From Desulfobulbaceae bacterium UBA5611 (GTDB taxonomy: Bacteria > Desulfobacterota > Desulfobulbia > Desulfobulbales > Desulfocapsaceae), in contig DIKT01000043.1 in assembly GCA_002424635.1 (NCBI GenBank), forward strand, positions 28,532 through 92,531: a DNA stretch of 64,000 nt, in the 5' to 3' direction. Position 1 is the first letter of the stretch, and every line of letters begins with the position of its first letter. The notes below the pieces were generated by a model. That model made no database searches. It was not told the origin of the DNA and saw nothing but the letters and a program-made list of their open reading frames with translations. Positions 50,908 through 61,400 of this stretch are shown piece by piece. The position numbers and the translations under genes were made by a program.

Positions 50908-52368
50908 ATGAATCCCTATGAATTGACCATTGCCCAGGCCACCGGGCAAATGGCTGCCGGCAGTCTCTCTTCCCGTGAATGGACCCAAAGCTGCCTGGAG
51001 CGCATTGAGGCGATTGATGATAAGATAAAGGCTTTTCTAGTGGTTAAGCCGGAGCAGGCCTTATTGCAGGCTGACGCGGCAGATATCATCAGGGCTCGCG
51101 GGGATGCCGAGCCCTTGTGTGGCGTGCCCCTCTCTTTAAAGGACCTGCTTTGTACCAAGGGAACAGTTACGACCTGCGGCTCGCGGATGCTGGAAAATTT
51201 TATTCCCCCTTATGACGCCACGGTTGTTGAAAAGCTGAAAGAGCAGGGGGCGGTAATTCTGGGTAAGGTGGCTATGGATGAATTTGCCATGGGTTCCAGC
51301 TCAGAAAACTGTGCATTTCGTGTCCCTGAAAATCCCTGGAAACCAGGATTTGTCAGTGGTGGCTCATCCGGTGGTTCTGCGGCTTCGGTAGCGGCTTCTG
51401 AATGTCCGGCCTCTCTGGGTTCGGATACCGGCGGCTCCATTCGCCAGCCAGCCTCGCTCTGCGGCATTGTCGGGATGAAACCAACCTATGGCCTGGTCTC
51501 CCGCTATGGCTTGGTAGCCTTTGCCTCATCTCTTGATCAGATTGGTCCTCTGACCCGTGATGTCACCGATTGTGCCCTGATGATGAATGCCATCAGCGGC
51601 CATGATCCCAAGGATTCGACCTCGGTCAATCGCCAGATCCCTGATTTTTGTACCTCTTTGACCAAGGGCCTGCAGGGCCTGCGGATAGGTGTGCCTCAGG
51701 AGTATTTTGGTGAGGGTTTGCATCCGGAAGTGCGAGCGGTCGTCACCCGCGGCATTGCTGTGTTAAGAGAGGCGGGCGCTGCGATTATCGAGGTGTCACT
51801 GCCGCGGACCGATTATTGCGTAGCTGTTTATTACCTTATTGCCACGGCTGAGGCCAGCTCCAATCTGGCGCGCTATGATGGCGTCTCTTACGGCTTTCGC
51901 AATCTCGAGAGCCAAGCCCTGATGGAGATGTACAAGGAGACGCGGTCACAGGGCTTTGGCGCCGAGGTGAAACGCCGGATCCTGATTGGCACTTATGCCC
52001 TGTCGGCTGGCTATTATGACGCCTATTACAAAAAAGCCTCTCAGGTGCGCTCCCTGATCGTCGATGATTTTCAGCAGGCTTTTGACCAGTGTGATGTCCT
52101 GATTTCGCCGGTTGTCCCTACGCCCGCCTGGAAGATAGGCGAAAAAGCTGATAATCCGCTGGCCATGTATCTCTCGGATGTGCTGACTATCTCGGCCAAT
52201 CTGGCTGGAATTCCAGCGATGTCAGTGCCCGGTGGTTACAGTCAGCAGGGCTTGCCGATTGGTATCCAGCTGCAGGGCGCTCATTTCAGGGAGGATCTAT
52301 TATTTAAGGTGGCCTATAACCTGGAACAAGGTCTGAACTTGCAGCCCCAATGGCCTGGTATAATTTAA
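50908..52368 (+). CDS. gatA: Asp/Glu-tRNA amidotransferase subunit A
   Basis: The product is 486 aa. The amidase triad is present: Lys in VPLSLKDLL (about 74), and Ser residues in GGSSGGSAAS (about 150) and GSDTGGSIRQPAS (about 174). It releases ammonia from Gln for tRNA amidation. gatB is not next to it. Confidence 0.97.
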   Translation: MNPYELTIAQATGQMAAGSLSSREWTQSCLERIEAIDDKIKAFLVVKPEQALLQADAADIIRARGDAEPLCGVPLSLKDLLCTKGTVTTCGSRMLENFIPPYDATVVEKLKEQGAVILGKVAMDEFAMGSSSENCAFRVPENPWKPGFVSGGSSGGSAASVAASECPASLGSDTGGSIRQPASLCGIVGMKPTYGLVSRYGLVAFASSLDQIGPLTRDVTDCALMMNAISGHDPKDSTSVNRQIPDFCTSLTKGLQGLRIGVPQEYFGEGLHPEVRAVVTRGIAVLREAGAAIIEVSLPRTDYCVAVYYLIATAEASSNLARYDGVSYGFRNLESQALMEMYKETRSQGFGAEVKRRILIGTYALSAGYYDAYYKKASQVRSLIVDDFQQAFDQCDVLISPVVPTPAWKIGEKADNPLAMYLSDVLTISANLAGIPAMSVPGGYSQQGLPIGIQLQGAHFREDLLFKVAYNLEQGLNLQPQWPGII

Positions 52369-52432
52369 GGCAGAATTGAGATCTGATTATGTTAAGTCTG
52401 TATGAGTTAAATTTTAGGATGAAGAGGAAGTA

Positions 52433-53545
52433 ATGAAGATCCAGGTGCCTGATAATATTGCCTCGATAGTGCCATATCCGCCTGGTAAGCCGCTGGAGGA
52501 ACTGGAAAGGGAGTATGGGGTCAGCAATTCGATCAAGATGGCCTCCAATGAAAATCCATGGGGGCCTTCACCCAAGGCTATCGAGGCCATCCGCGAAGCC
52601 CTTACTAACCTTCATCGCTATCCGGACGGCTCTGGCTATTATCTGGTTCATGCCCTAGCCGAAAAACTGGGTTTTACGGCCGCCGAGATTGTGCTGGGCA
52701 ATGGCTCTAATGAAATTATTGAGATGCTGGTCAAGGCCTATGTCCAGAATGGGGATGAGGTAATTACCAGCCATCCTTCCTTTCTTATGTATCAGAAGAT
52801 TGTCCAGGTCCGGGGCGGGGTCAATATCGTCATCCCGTTGCTGGTGATGCACCATGATCTGGCCACCATTCTGAGCGTTATCACCGCCAAAACCCGGCTG
52901 ATTTTTCTTGATAATCCCAACAATCCCACGGGCTGCCCGATCAAACTGACGGATCTTTATTCCTTCCTCAGTGCGGTGCCGGAATCAGTCCTGGTGGTCC
53001 TTGATGAGGCCTACGTTGATTTCATGGACAACGAGCTGCAGCCCGATGTTTTTTCTCTGATCCGCAACAGTAAGGGGCGGTGTGGGGTGGTAAGTTTGCG
53101 GACCTTTTCAAAGGCCTATGGTCTGGCCGGCTTACGCATCGGTTATGGCTTGATGCCATCAGAGGTGGCCGGCAATCTTCATCGAGTCCGGCAGCCGTTC
53201 AATGTCAATCAACTGGCTCAGGTCGGGGCTTTGGCCGCCTTGGCGGATGAAGATTTTTACCAACAGACCCTGCAGCGCACCCGTCAGGGCTTGAATTATC
53301 TGCAGACGGAAGTGGCCAAACTGGGCTGTAAAAGCTATCCCGCGCAGACTAATTTCTTCCTGGTTGATGTCGGCGGTGATGCGACGGTTCTCTATGAGGC
53401 CATGCTGCATAAAGGTGTGATTATCCGCTCAATGAAACCCTATGGCTATACCGATATGGTGCGTATTACCGTGGGCAGCGCAGAGGAGAACCAGCGGTGT
53501 CTGGCCGCCCTCTCGGCCTGTCTGCTTGAGTTGGCCTATGTCTGA
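52433..53545 (+). CDS. hisC: Histidinol-phosphate aminotransferase
   Basis: The product is 370 aa. KMASNENPWGPSP at the N-terminus, DEAYVDF, and the PLP-lysine motif RTFSKAYGLAGLRIGYG identify HisC. It acts in histidine synthesis; no other his genes are adjacent. It overlaps cmk by 8 bp. Confidence 0.95.
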   Translation: MKIQVPDNIASIVPYPPGKPLEELEREYGVSNSIKMASNENPWGPSPKAIEAIREALTNLHRYPDGSGYYLVHALAEKLGFTAAEIVLGNGSNEIIEMLVKAYVQNGDEVITSHPSFLMYQKIVQVRGGVNIVIPLLVMHHDLATILSVITAKTRLIFLDNPNNPTGCPIKLTDLYSFLSAVPESVLVVLDEAYVDFMDNELQPDVFSLIRNSKGRCGVVSLRTFSKAYGLAGLRIGYGLMPSEVAGNLHRVRQPFNVNQLAQVGALAALADEDFYQQTLQRTRQGLNYLQTEVAKLGCKSYPAQTNFFLVDVGGDATVLYEAMLHKGVIIRSMKPYGYTDMVRITVGSAEENQRCLAALSACLLELAYV

Positions 53546-54227
53546 CCAGCGCGAGATTGTAACTATTGATGGGCCATCCGGGGTGGGCAAGTCTTCTCTT
53601 AGTCGGAGAGTGGCGGCCGCCCTTGATTATACCTATCTCGATACCGGCGCCATGTATCGGGCGGTCGCCTTGTACCTCCGGCAACAGCAGATAGATCTTG
53701 ATAATATACAGGCAGTGCGCGCCGCCTTGGCTGCTCTGGAGTTACAGTTGATACCGGCCGTACGGGAAGATGATGATGTGGGAGTGGTGATCAATGGTCA
53801 GGATGTCAGTCGTGCTATTCGGAGCCCAGAGATGGGAATGCTGGCCTCAAAAGTATCAGCGGTTCCGGCAGTAAGAGAGAGGCTGACTGTAATGCAGCAG
53901 GCGATCGGTCGGGCTGGAAAAATTGTAGCCGAAGGAAGAGATATCGGCACCGTAGTCTTTCCTGATGCCTGCTGGAAATTTTATCTTGAAGCAGACCCTG
54001 CCGAGCGGGGCCGTAGGCGGGCGGAACAGCTGCGAGCAGCCGGACAGGAGGTTGATGATCAGGAGTTGCTGGCTATGATTACCAAACGGGACCGTGATGA
54101 CCAGGAACGAACCTTGGCTCCTTTACAAAAAGCAAAAGATGCTGTGGTTATTGATACCACCGTAATTGATCTGGATGAGGTATGCAGCAAGATGCTGGAG
54201 TATGTGCAGGATAAAAAGATCTGTTGA
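53538..54227 (+). CDS. cmk: Cytidylate kinase
   Basis: The product is 229 aa. P-loop DGPSGVGKSSLSRR, LDTGAMYRAVA and the EGRDIGTVVFPDA motif. The start at 53538 overlaps the end of hisC, so it is coupled. It phosphorylates CMP/dCMP. Confidence 0.95.
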   Translation: MSDQREIVTIDGPSGVGKSSLSRRVAAALDYTYLDTGAMYRAVALYLRQQQIDLDNIQAVRAALAALELQLIPAVREDDDVGVVINGQDVSRAIRSPEMGMLASKVSAVPAVRERLTVMQQAIGRAGKIVAEGRDIGTVVFPDACWKFYLEADPAERGRRRAEQLRAAGQEVDDQELLAMITKRDRDDQERTLAPLQKAKDAVVIDTTVIDLDEVCSKMLEYVQDKKIC

Positions 54228-54246
54228 ACGTCAAAAAAGAGGTACA

Positions 54247-54291
54247 AAAGCAAAAGGGGATATACCATGGCGGCATATCCCCTTTTGCTTT
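54247..54291. terminator. Strong bidirectional terminator
   Basis: AAAGCAAAAGGGGATAT and its exact complement form a 17-bp stem with an 11-nt loop. It separates cmk from the convergent pal gene. Confidence 0.85.
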
Positions 54292-54306
54292 CAGACAGGC
54301 AATATA

Positions 54307-54879
54307 TTAATCAATAACAAAGTCATCCCGGCGGTTGTGTTGAAAGCTGTCTTCATCCTGGCCCTCAAAAAGCGGTCTTTCCTCGCCAAAACTGACGGTA
54401 CGGATGCGGCTGCCATCAATGCCCAGATCAACCAGATAACGTTTGGCATTAATGGCCCGTCTTTCGCCTAAGGCCAGGTTGTACTCATTAGTGCCTCTTT
54501 CGTCGGTATTACCTTCAATCACGATGGATTCGGAGGAGGATTTCAAGTAGTCGGCATTGGCCACCATATTCGGGACCATATCCTGACGGATACTTGATTG
54601 GTCAAAATCAAAATAGACCGGTTGGAATTGGGCGGAAGAGCGGCCATGTTGGCGTTTATACTCATCGCTTTGTTCTCCTTGACCAAAGCTGCCACTTTGA
54701 TTATTGCTATCATCTAAGGTACCCTCAGTACTGCTGGAATCCGGATAGTTGATATTTTGGCCAGCGGACAGGTCTCCAGTTGGAGGAACGATTTCTTTTT
54801 TACTACAGCCTCCAGCCACCAAAGTGAGTGAGCCTATCAGGCTGAGAAGCAGAAGGGTGTGCAGGGTCTTGTTTTTCAT
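54307..54879 (-). CDS. pal: Peptidoglycan-associated lipoprotein Pal (OmpA-like)
   Basis: The product is 190 aa. Lipobox VAGGC places the lipidated Cys at about residue 25. The C-terminal OmpA domain has VYFDFDQSSI, GNTDERGTNEYNLALGERRA and DGSRIRTVSFGEE. It links the outer membrane to peptidoglycan. A GTG three codons upstream is an alternative start. tolB and other tol genes are not adjacent. Confidence 0.93.
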   Translation of the reverse strand: MKNKTLHTLLLLSLIGSLTLVAGGCSKKEIVPPTGDLSAGQNINYPDSSSTEGTLDDSNNQSGSFGQGEQSDEYKRQHGRSSAQFQPVYFDFDQSSIRQDMVPNMVANADYLKSSSESIVIEGNTDERGTNEYNLALGERRAINAKRYLVDLGIDGSRIRTVSFGEERPLFEGQDEDSFQHNRRDDFVID

Positions 54880-54965
54880 GATGTTCACGTTAAGAAAAAG
54901 GATAAATTTGTGGTTTCCGATCAGGTTGAACTGAGCAGAAACAAATATGACAATTCGATAAAATT

Positions 54966-54993
54966 ACTATACCTGCAAAAAGGTGAACGTCAA
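54966..54993 (-). promoter_or_regulatory. Promoter of pal
   Basis: On the minus strand: TTGACG (54988-54993), 16-bp spacer, TATAGT (54966-54971), about 87 bp before the start. Confidence 0.6.
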
Positions 54994-55102
54994 GGAAATT
55001 TGGCATGATTAGCGGTTACCACAATTTTTGCTTCTTTTAATCCAGGCATTCATGGAAGCGTTGGATTCTAATGATTAAAATCAAGCCTTAAAGGAAGATG
55101 CG

Positions 55103-55528
55103 ATGGATATCAGTTTTACCACCCCGGCCCTGCTTTTTCCCGCAGTGACATTTCTTCTTATCGCCTATACGAATCGTTTTTTGGCTATCGGTTCCAGGAT
55201 CCGTAACCTGCATGATCGCTACCGAGCAAATGCTGATGAAGTCCTGTTGGGACAGATCAAAAGTCTGCGTCATCGGGTAATACTGATCAGGAACATGCAG
55301 GCTTGCGGGGTGGCCGGTCTTTTCTTCTGTGTCATCTGTATGCTCTTGTTATTTTCGGGCTGGCAGCTGGCAGGTAAGATCATTTTTGTGCTCAGTTTAC
55401 TCCTGGTGCTGGCCTCCTTAGGTATTTCTTTTCGCGAAATTTTACTCTCTGTTGAGGCCCTTAATATGGAATTAATGTTTATGGAGACGAAAGAGATAAC
55501 CGGCAACAGCCAAAAAACTATAATTTGA
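55103..55528 (+). CDS. DUF2721 family membrane protein
   Basis: The product is 141 aa. Hydrophobic segments at about 7-26, 73-90 and 92-113; AIGSRIRNLHDRY after the first segment is a family hallmark. Inner-membrane protein of unknown function. Confidence 0.85.
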   Translation: MDISFTTPALLFPAVTFLLIAYTNRFLAIGSRIRNLHDRYRANADEVLLGQIKSLRHRVILIRNMQACGVAGLFFCVICMLLLFSGWQLAGKIIFVLSLLLVLASLGISFREILLSVEALNMELMFMETKEITGNSQKTII

Positions 55529-55957
55529 TTGCCGCAACAACCTTGTTACTGTTGCTGACCCTTTCTTACTTTTAATCAGTCTTTATTTTATTATAAGGCC
55601 ATTATTATTGTCAAGCTGACAAGACAAAAGCGGCTATCTGTCTTTCTATGCTGTAGATTCTTATCTGAAATAACAGGGCATCATTGCCGCCAGACACTTC
55701 CTCAAAAAAATAACGGGGTGCCGAATAAATTCTCCAAGGGTCCATTACAACAAGAGGGACCGTGCTTGATCAAGTATTATCAGCCAAACGGCACAGCATT
55801 TTTTCTATGCGCTAGTTTGACAAGGAGATCTGGAAATGGGCGCAGTTACCACTTTTTTGTCATATGAAATATGGTAATAATGACTGTCTTGATCTATCTT
55901 GTCATTGGTAATGTACAAATTATGAAATTATAGAATCTTTATGGGGTATTAATCTGT
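55529..55957. other. Intergenic region upstream of the efflux operon
   Basis: No credible gene in 429 bp. TTGTCA-AGC-TGACAA (55608-55622) is a perfect 6-3-6 inverted repeat and an operator candidate. A smaller inverted repeat GGTCC/GGACC lies at 55739-55761. No promoter with both boxes was clear. Confidence 0.4.
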
Positions 55958-57283
55958 ATGCAAAGAATATATGTTGCTTTAAAAGTTGCTCTGTTGATCT
56001 GTCTTCTTCCTGTTGTGGTGGTAGCAGAAGAACCAGCAGCGGCGCGGCCTGCGGTCTGGACAGCCCGTCAGGCTGTCCAGTTCGCCTTGACATATAGCCC
56101 GGATAGTCAGGTGGCAATGCAGAGGATAGAGGAAGCCAGGGCCGCGGTCGATCAGGTCAAGGCCGAATATTATCCCCAGATCGGTCTTAATGCTGAATAT
56201 ACTCAGACTAATAATCCCATGTATTCCTTCGGCAATATTCTGAATCAGGGCCAGTTTAATCAATCCATTGATTTTAATGATCCCGGCCGGACTGATGATC
56301 TGAACCTGCGGGCGGCTCTGCAATATCGTTTTTATAATGGTGGCCGTGATCTGGCCGGAGTGGAAGCGGCAGAAGCCGGAGTGGCGGTGTCAGAAATGCA
56401 GCAGGTGGCAGTAGAGGCCAGGCTTGGTTTTGAAGTGGTCCGGACATTTCATGCTATTGCCCAGGCTATGGAGATGTTGGAGGCTCATCAGGCTTCAGTC
56501 AAAGCCATAGGCGGTTCTCTTGCGGTGGCCCGGAGCCGTTTTGAGGCTGGTGATCTGCTTAAAGCTGATCTGCTGAATATAGAGGTACAGGAATCAATGG
56601 CCAGAGAGAATCTGATCCTGGCTGAACATAACCTTGAACTTTCTCGCAGGGCCTTTCTCAATCTCCTGGGTCTGCGCGAAGGCCAGATATATATCGATCC
56701 CTCCCGGGACAGTGATCAGGAGCTGCCGGAAGATTGCAGTAATGCCAAGCGGCCGGAGCTTAAGATCATTGCGGGCCAGATTGAAGTTGCAGAAGCGGAG
56801 CTGCGCGTGGCCCAGGGAGGGCTTTATCCTACTGTCGATGGTCTGGCTCACTATCAGTTTGATGGCGGTACCATTCTTAATGGCTCGGGCAATTCCTGGA
56901 TGGGCGGTCTGCGGGTCAACTATCCTTTATTCACCGGCGGCAAAACTGAAGGTGACATGGCTAATGCCAGGGCGAAGATTTCGAGACTGGCCGCGGAGAA
57001 GAAGAAATTGGAGCTGGCTCTGGATTTTGAGGTGAAACAGGCCGAACTAATCTGGAAACAGGCAGAACAGCGTCTGCAGGTGACGGACAAGATGACTGAA
57101 CAGGCGCTTGAAAGCGCCCATCTGAGCCGTATACGCTTCAAGGAGGGAGTGATACTTGCTTCTGATCTGATTGATATTGAAACGCGGCTGACTGAGGCCC
57201 GTGTGCGCCAGACTGTTGCGCAAACGGCCATCCGGGTGGCTATTGCTGATTTACGCCGGGCTACAGGGCTAGCCCAGTTTTAA
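55958..57283 (+). CDS. TolC family outer-membrane efflux channel
   Basis: The product is 441 aa. A signal peptide (about 1-23) precedes two TolC repeats with the usual long helices (LTYSPDSQVAMQRIEEARAAVDQVKAEYYPQIGL; EVAEAELRVAQGGLYPTVDGL). It forms the outer-membrane exit duct for the pump encoded next. Confidence 0.92.
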   Translation: MQRIYVALKVALLICLLPVVVVAEEPAAARPAVWTARQAVQFALTYSPDSQVAMQRIEEARAAVDQVKAEYYPQIGLNAEYTQTNNPMYSFGNILNQGQFNQSIDFNDPGRTDDLNLRAALQYRFYNGGRDLAGVEAAEAGVAVSEMQQVAVEARLGFEVVRTFHAIAQAMEMLEAHQASVKAIGGSLAVARSRFEAGDLLKADLLNIEVQESMARENLILAEHNLELSRRAFLNLLGLREGQIYIDPSRDSDQELPEDCSNAKRPELKIIAGQIEVAEAELRVAQGGLYPTVDGLAHYQFDGGTILNGSGNSWMGGLRVNYPLFTGGKTEGDMANARAKISRLAAEKKKLELALDFEVKQAELIWKQAEQRLQVTDKMTEQALESAHLSRIRFKEGVILASDLIDIETRLTEARVRQTVAQTAIRVAIADLRRATGLAQF

Positions 57284-57320
57284 ATATTCGACCTCAAATA
57301 ACATATTGATAAGGCAGCTA

Positions 57321-58430
57321 ATGAAAGACGTATTTTTATTAATAGCAGTGCTGGCGGCGCTTGCCGGATGCAAAGGCGGCCATGATGGCGAGTCATTGCC
57401 TGAACTGCCGGTAGTGCAGGTGAGCGTGGAAGAAATAAGGGAGGAGAATGTCGGGCCCCAGATTGAAGTAGTGGGCACAGTTCGTGCTGTTGAGCATGCC
57501 TCCATTGCCTCCAGAGTCAGCGGCCAGATAGTCGAGCTGCCGGTAGTGCTTGGCTCACGAGTACAACAGGGTGATCTGCTGGTAAGGATAAGCGCTGCTG
57601 AGCTTACGGCCCAGGCTCTTCAGACCCAGGCCCAGCTGGAACAGGCCAGACGTAATCTCGAGCGGGAGCAGAGATTGCAGCAACAAGAGGCCTCAACCAC
57701 GGAAACCGTCAAATCTCTGCAGGATCTGGCTAAAATAGCCGAGGCCGCTCACAAAGAAGTGACCAGCATACTTGGTTATACAACTATTACTGCTCCTTTT
57801 ACCGGTATTATAACCCGAAAGATTGCCAATGTCGGTGATCTGGCCTCCCCCGGTATGGTGTTATTGGAACTGGAGAATGAAAACCTTTTGCAAGTAGTAG
57901 CCCAGGTTCCTGAAGGCTTGATTATCAAAGTCCGCCAAGGTGATATCCTACCGGTTTTTATTCCAGCGGCCGGCTTAAAACTAAATGGTGTGGTCGCCGA
58001 GGTCGCACCGGCGGCAGACCCTTCCTCGCGAACGACACCGGTTAAAATTAATATCACGGCAGATTCTGATCTCAGACCGGGCCAGTTTGCCCGGGTGATC
58101 CTCAATGGCCCGGAAGAACAGGCGCTGGTGCTCAGCGCGCAGGCAGTCCGGTCTTTCGGGCAAATGGAGCAGGTATTTCTGGTCGCAGATGAAGGCGCGG
58201 CCAGGATTGCCCGTCTGCGTCTGGTGCGGACCGGCGCCCGATACAACGGCCAAATTGAGATCCTGGCGGGCCTGGAACCAGGTGATCTGGTGGTGGTGAG
58301 ACCTGCCTCCAGGTTACAGGACGGCCAGCCAGTGGCGGTGACGCCGGTTGCGGCCATAGAAGAGGAGCGGCCACGGGCTGGCGATGACCCACTGCCGACT
58401 GCTCCAGGGACGGAGGAGAGGCGGCCATGA
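57321..58430 (+). CDS. RND efflux periplasmic adaptor lipoprotein
   Basis: The product is 369 aa. Lipobox LAGC (Cys17) anchors it to the inner membrane. The barrel-sandwich hybrid halves (VSGQIVELPVVLGSRVQQGDLLVRI and APFTGIITRKIANVGDL) flank a helical hairpin. ATG 57321 is preferred to a TTG at 57306. The stop overlaps the permease start (ATGA). Confidence 0.93.
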   Translation: MKDVFLLIAVLAALAGCKGGHDGESLPELPVVQVSVEEIREENVGPQIEVVGTVRAVEHASIASRVSGQIVELPVVLGSRVQQGDLLVRISAAELTAQALQTQAQLEQARRNLEREQRLQQQEASTTETVKSLQDLAKIAEAAHKEVTSILGYTTITAPFTGIITRKIANVGDLASPGMVLLELENENLLQVVAQVPEGLIIKVRQGDILPVFIPAAGLKLNGVVAEVAPAADPSSRTTPVKINITADSDLRPGQFARVILNGPEEQALVLSAQAVRSFGQMEQVFLVADEGAARIARLRLVRTGARYNGQIEILAGLEPGDLVVVRPASRLQDGQPVAVTPVAAIEEERPRAGDDPLPTAPGTEERRP

Positions 58431-61400
58431 GCAGCGACAAGCCGGCTAAACCGGGCTTTGCCGGCTGGATAGCCGCCCTGTTTGTCAACTCCCGGTTGAC
58501 GCCGGTGGGTATCCTGGCCTCATTGTTGATGGGGTTGCTAGCTATTGTCATGCTGCCCCGCGAAGAAGAGCCGCAGATCAAGGTACCCATGATCGATGTC
58601 ATGGTCTCCATGCCTGGTGCTCTGCCCCAGGAGGTAGAACAGCGGCTGTCCATTCCGATGGAAAAGCTGCTCTATGAACTGCCCGGGGTCGAATATATTT
58701 ATTCAACTTCTCTGACCGGTCAAGCGTTGCTGGTAGTACGGTTTTATGTAGGTGAGGACCTGGAGACATCAATCGTCCGCCTGAACCAGAAACTGGCCAC
58801 TAATTTTGATCGGATCCCGCATGGGGTGTCGACGCCGCTGGTCAAACCGCATATCATTGATGATGTCCCGATCCTGGCGTTGACCTTTCACAGCAGCAAT
58901 TATGACCATTTTGCCCTGCGGCGGATGGCAGCGCAAGTAAATGATGAGATCAAAAGTATCCACAGGGTCGCGGAAACCACCTTAATCGGCGGCACCAGGC
59001 GGCAGGTCAGGATCCTGTTTGATCCGCTGCTGCTGGCGGCCCGTAATCTGACGGTGGCCGAGCTGGGGCCTTTGATTCAGCAGGGCAATCGTCAGGATTG
59101 TTCCGGCCGTCTGCAGGCTCGCAATCAGGAGATCCTGCTGCAGACCGGTAAATTTTTCAGCAGCGCCGAGGAGATCGGTCGGCTGGTGGTTGGCATTCAT
59201 AACAGTAGTCCCGTCTATCTTGATGAGGTGGCGCAGATTATTGACGGCCCTGAAGAACCCGCTAATTATGTTTTATTTGGTGAGGTTGGTGGCCATGGCC
59301 AGGAGGCCGCAGTGACCCTCTCTGTGGCCAAGCGGCCAGGGGCCAATGCTGTAAGTGTAGTGGAAGAGGTGACCCGCAAGATTGAAAGTCTGAAAGGTAC
59401 CTTGATTCCGGCTGATCTGGAGATAACAGTGACCCGTAATTACGGGGCCACCGCGGCTGAAAAGTCGAACGAACTGCTGCTCCATATGGCCATCGCGGTC
59501 TTTGGAGTAGCCCTGCTGATCCTCTTTTTTCTCGGATGGCGGGAATCGATGGTTGTCATGCTAGCCATTCCCTCCACTCTGGCGCTGACCCTGCTCGTTT
59601 TCTATCTCTATGGCTATACCCTGAATCGTATCACCCTCTTTGCCCTCATCTTTTCCATCGGTATCCTGGTCGATGACGCCATAGTGGTAGTGGAAAATAT
59701 TGTCCGCCATCTGCGGCTGCCTGCCAATCGCGACCGCTCGCTTATTGATATCGCGGTGGCGGCGGTAATTGAAGTAGGCAATCCTACCATCCTGGCCACG
59801 TTGGCCGTTATTGCCGCTATCCTGCCGATGGCCTTTGTCGGCGGCCTGATGGGACCTTATATGCGGCCTATTCCCATTGGCTCGTCAGCGGCCATGATTT
59901 TTTCGCTGATCATTGCCTTTACAGTAACGCCCTGGGCGGCCACCCATATCCTGAAAAAACAATGCAGTGCCAGAGCCTGTGCCAGCGATAATGGTTCCAA
60001 CGCAGATCATGCCCCCAATGATTTTTTCACCAGGCTCTATCATCGTATCATGGATCCTCTGCTGGCCAGCGCTTCCTGGCGGCTGCTCTTTTTTACCGTG
60101 ATTATCTCTCTGCTGCTGGCCACCTGCTCGCTGGTCTATGTCGGTCTGGTCAAGGTGAAGATGCTGCCTTTTGATAATAAGAGTGAATTTCAGGTGATTC
60201 TCAATATGCCCGAGGGTTCAACCCTGGAGCAGACCAGCCGGGTGGCGCTGGAGATGGCGGCGGAGATCAAGAAGGATCCGGCCGTGATCAACTATCAGAT
60301 CTATGCCGGCACGGCTGCGCCTTATAATTTTAATGGTCTGGTCCGCCATTATTTCATGCGCAGTGGTCCGACAGTGGCTGATATCCAGGTCAACCTGCGG
60401 CCCAAGCATGAGCGCGATGTCCAGAGCCATGAGATTGCGGTACGGATGCGACCGGCGGTGGCGGCCATTGCTGAAAAATACGGGGCCGCGGTGGCCGTAG
60501 CCGAAGTGCCACCGGGGCCGCCTGTGCTGCAGACCCTGGTGGCTGAGATTTACGGCCCTACTGAGGCGGACCGGCTGCGGCTGGCCGAGTCGGTTAAGCA
60601 GATCTTTGAGGATACCGCCGGGGTGGTTGATATAGACTGGTACCGTGAGACCGAGCGCCAGCGCATGGTGCTGACCGTCGACAAGGAAAAGGCGGCTTTA
60701 AATGGTATTTCCGAGGATGAGATCACCCGTACTATGCAGTTGGCCGTGCATGGTCTGTCTGTGGATCTTTTTCATCAGCCGCTTGATAAGGAAGAAATCG
60801 ATATAGTGCTGGAGCTCCCCCGCCATCTGAGGGCTCGGGTTGATGGCCTCCTCAATATCTCACTGCGCTCGGCCATGGATCGGCAGGCGCCATTGGTGCC
60901 TCTGCGCGAGCTGGTAAAATTGAGCTATGTGCCGGTTGAGCAACCTATCTACCGCAAAAATCTCAAACCGGTGATCTATGTGACCGGTGATGTGGCCGGC
61001 ACGGTCGAGAGTCCGGTCTATGCCATCTTTGATATGAACAGGAGACTGGCGGCCCTCCAGGCCGGCGATTATGGCGGCAGGCAGGATAAGGTGCCGATCT
61101 ATAATCTGCAGCAGCCTTTTTCCGGGACGGAACCTGCCATTAAATGGGATGGTGAATGGCATATCACTCTGGAGGTCTTTCGTGATCTCGGGCTGGCTTT
61201 TTGTGTGGTCATGATCCTGATCTATATGTTGATGGTCGGCTGGTTCAAGGATTATTTCACCCCTCTGGTGGTCATGGCGGCCATCCCTTTTTCCCTGATC
61301 GGTATCCTGCCTGCTCATTGGGCCTTTGGCGCTTTTTTTACCGCGACCTCCATGATCGGGTTTATGGCCGGTGCCGGTATTGTGGTCCGTAATTCCATTA

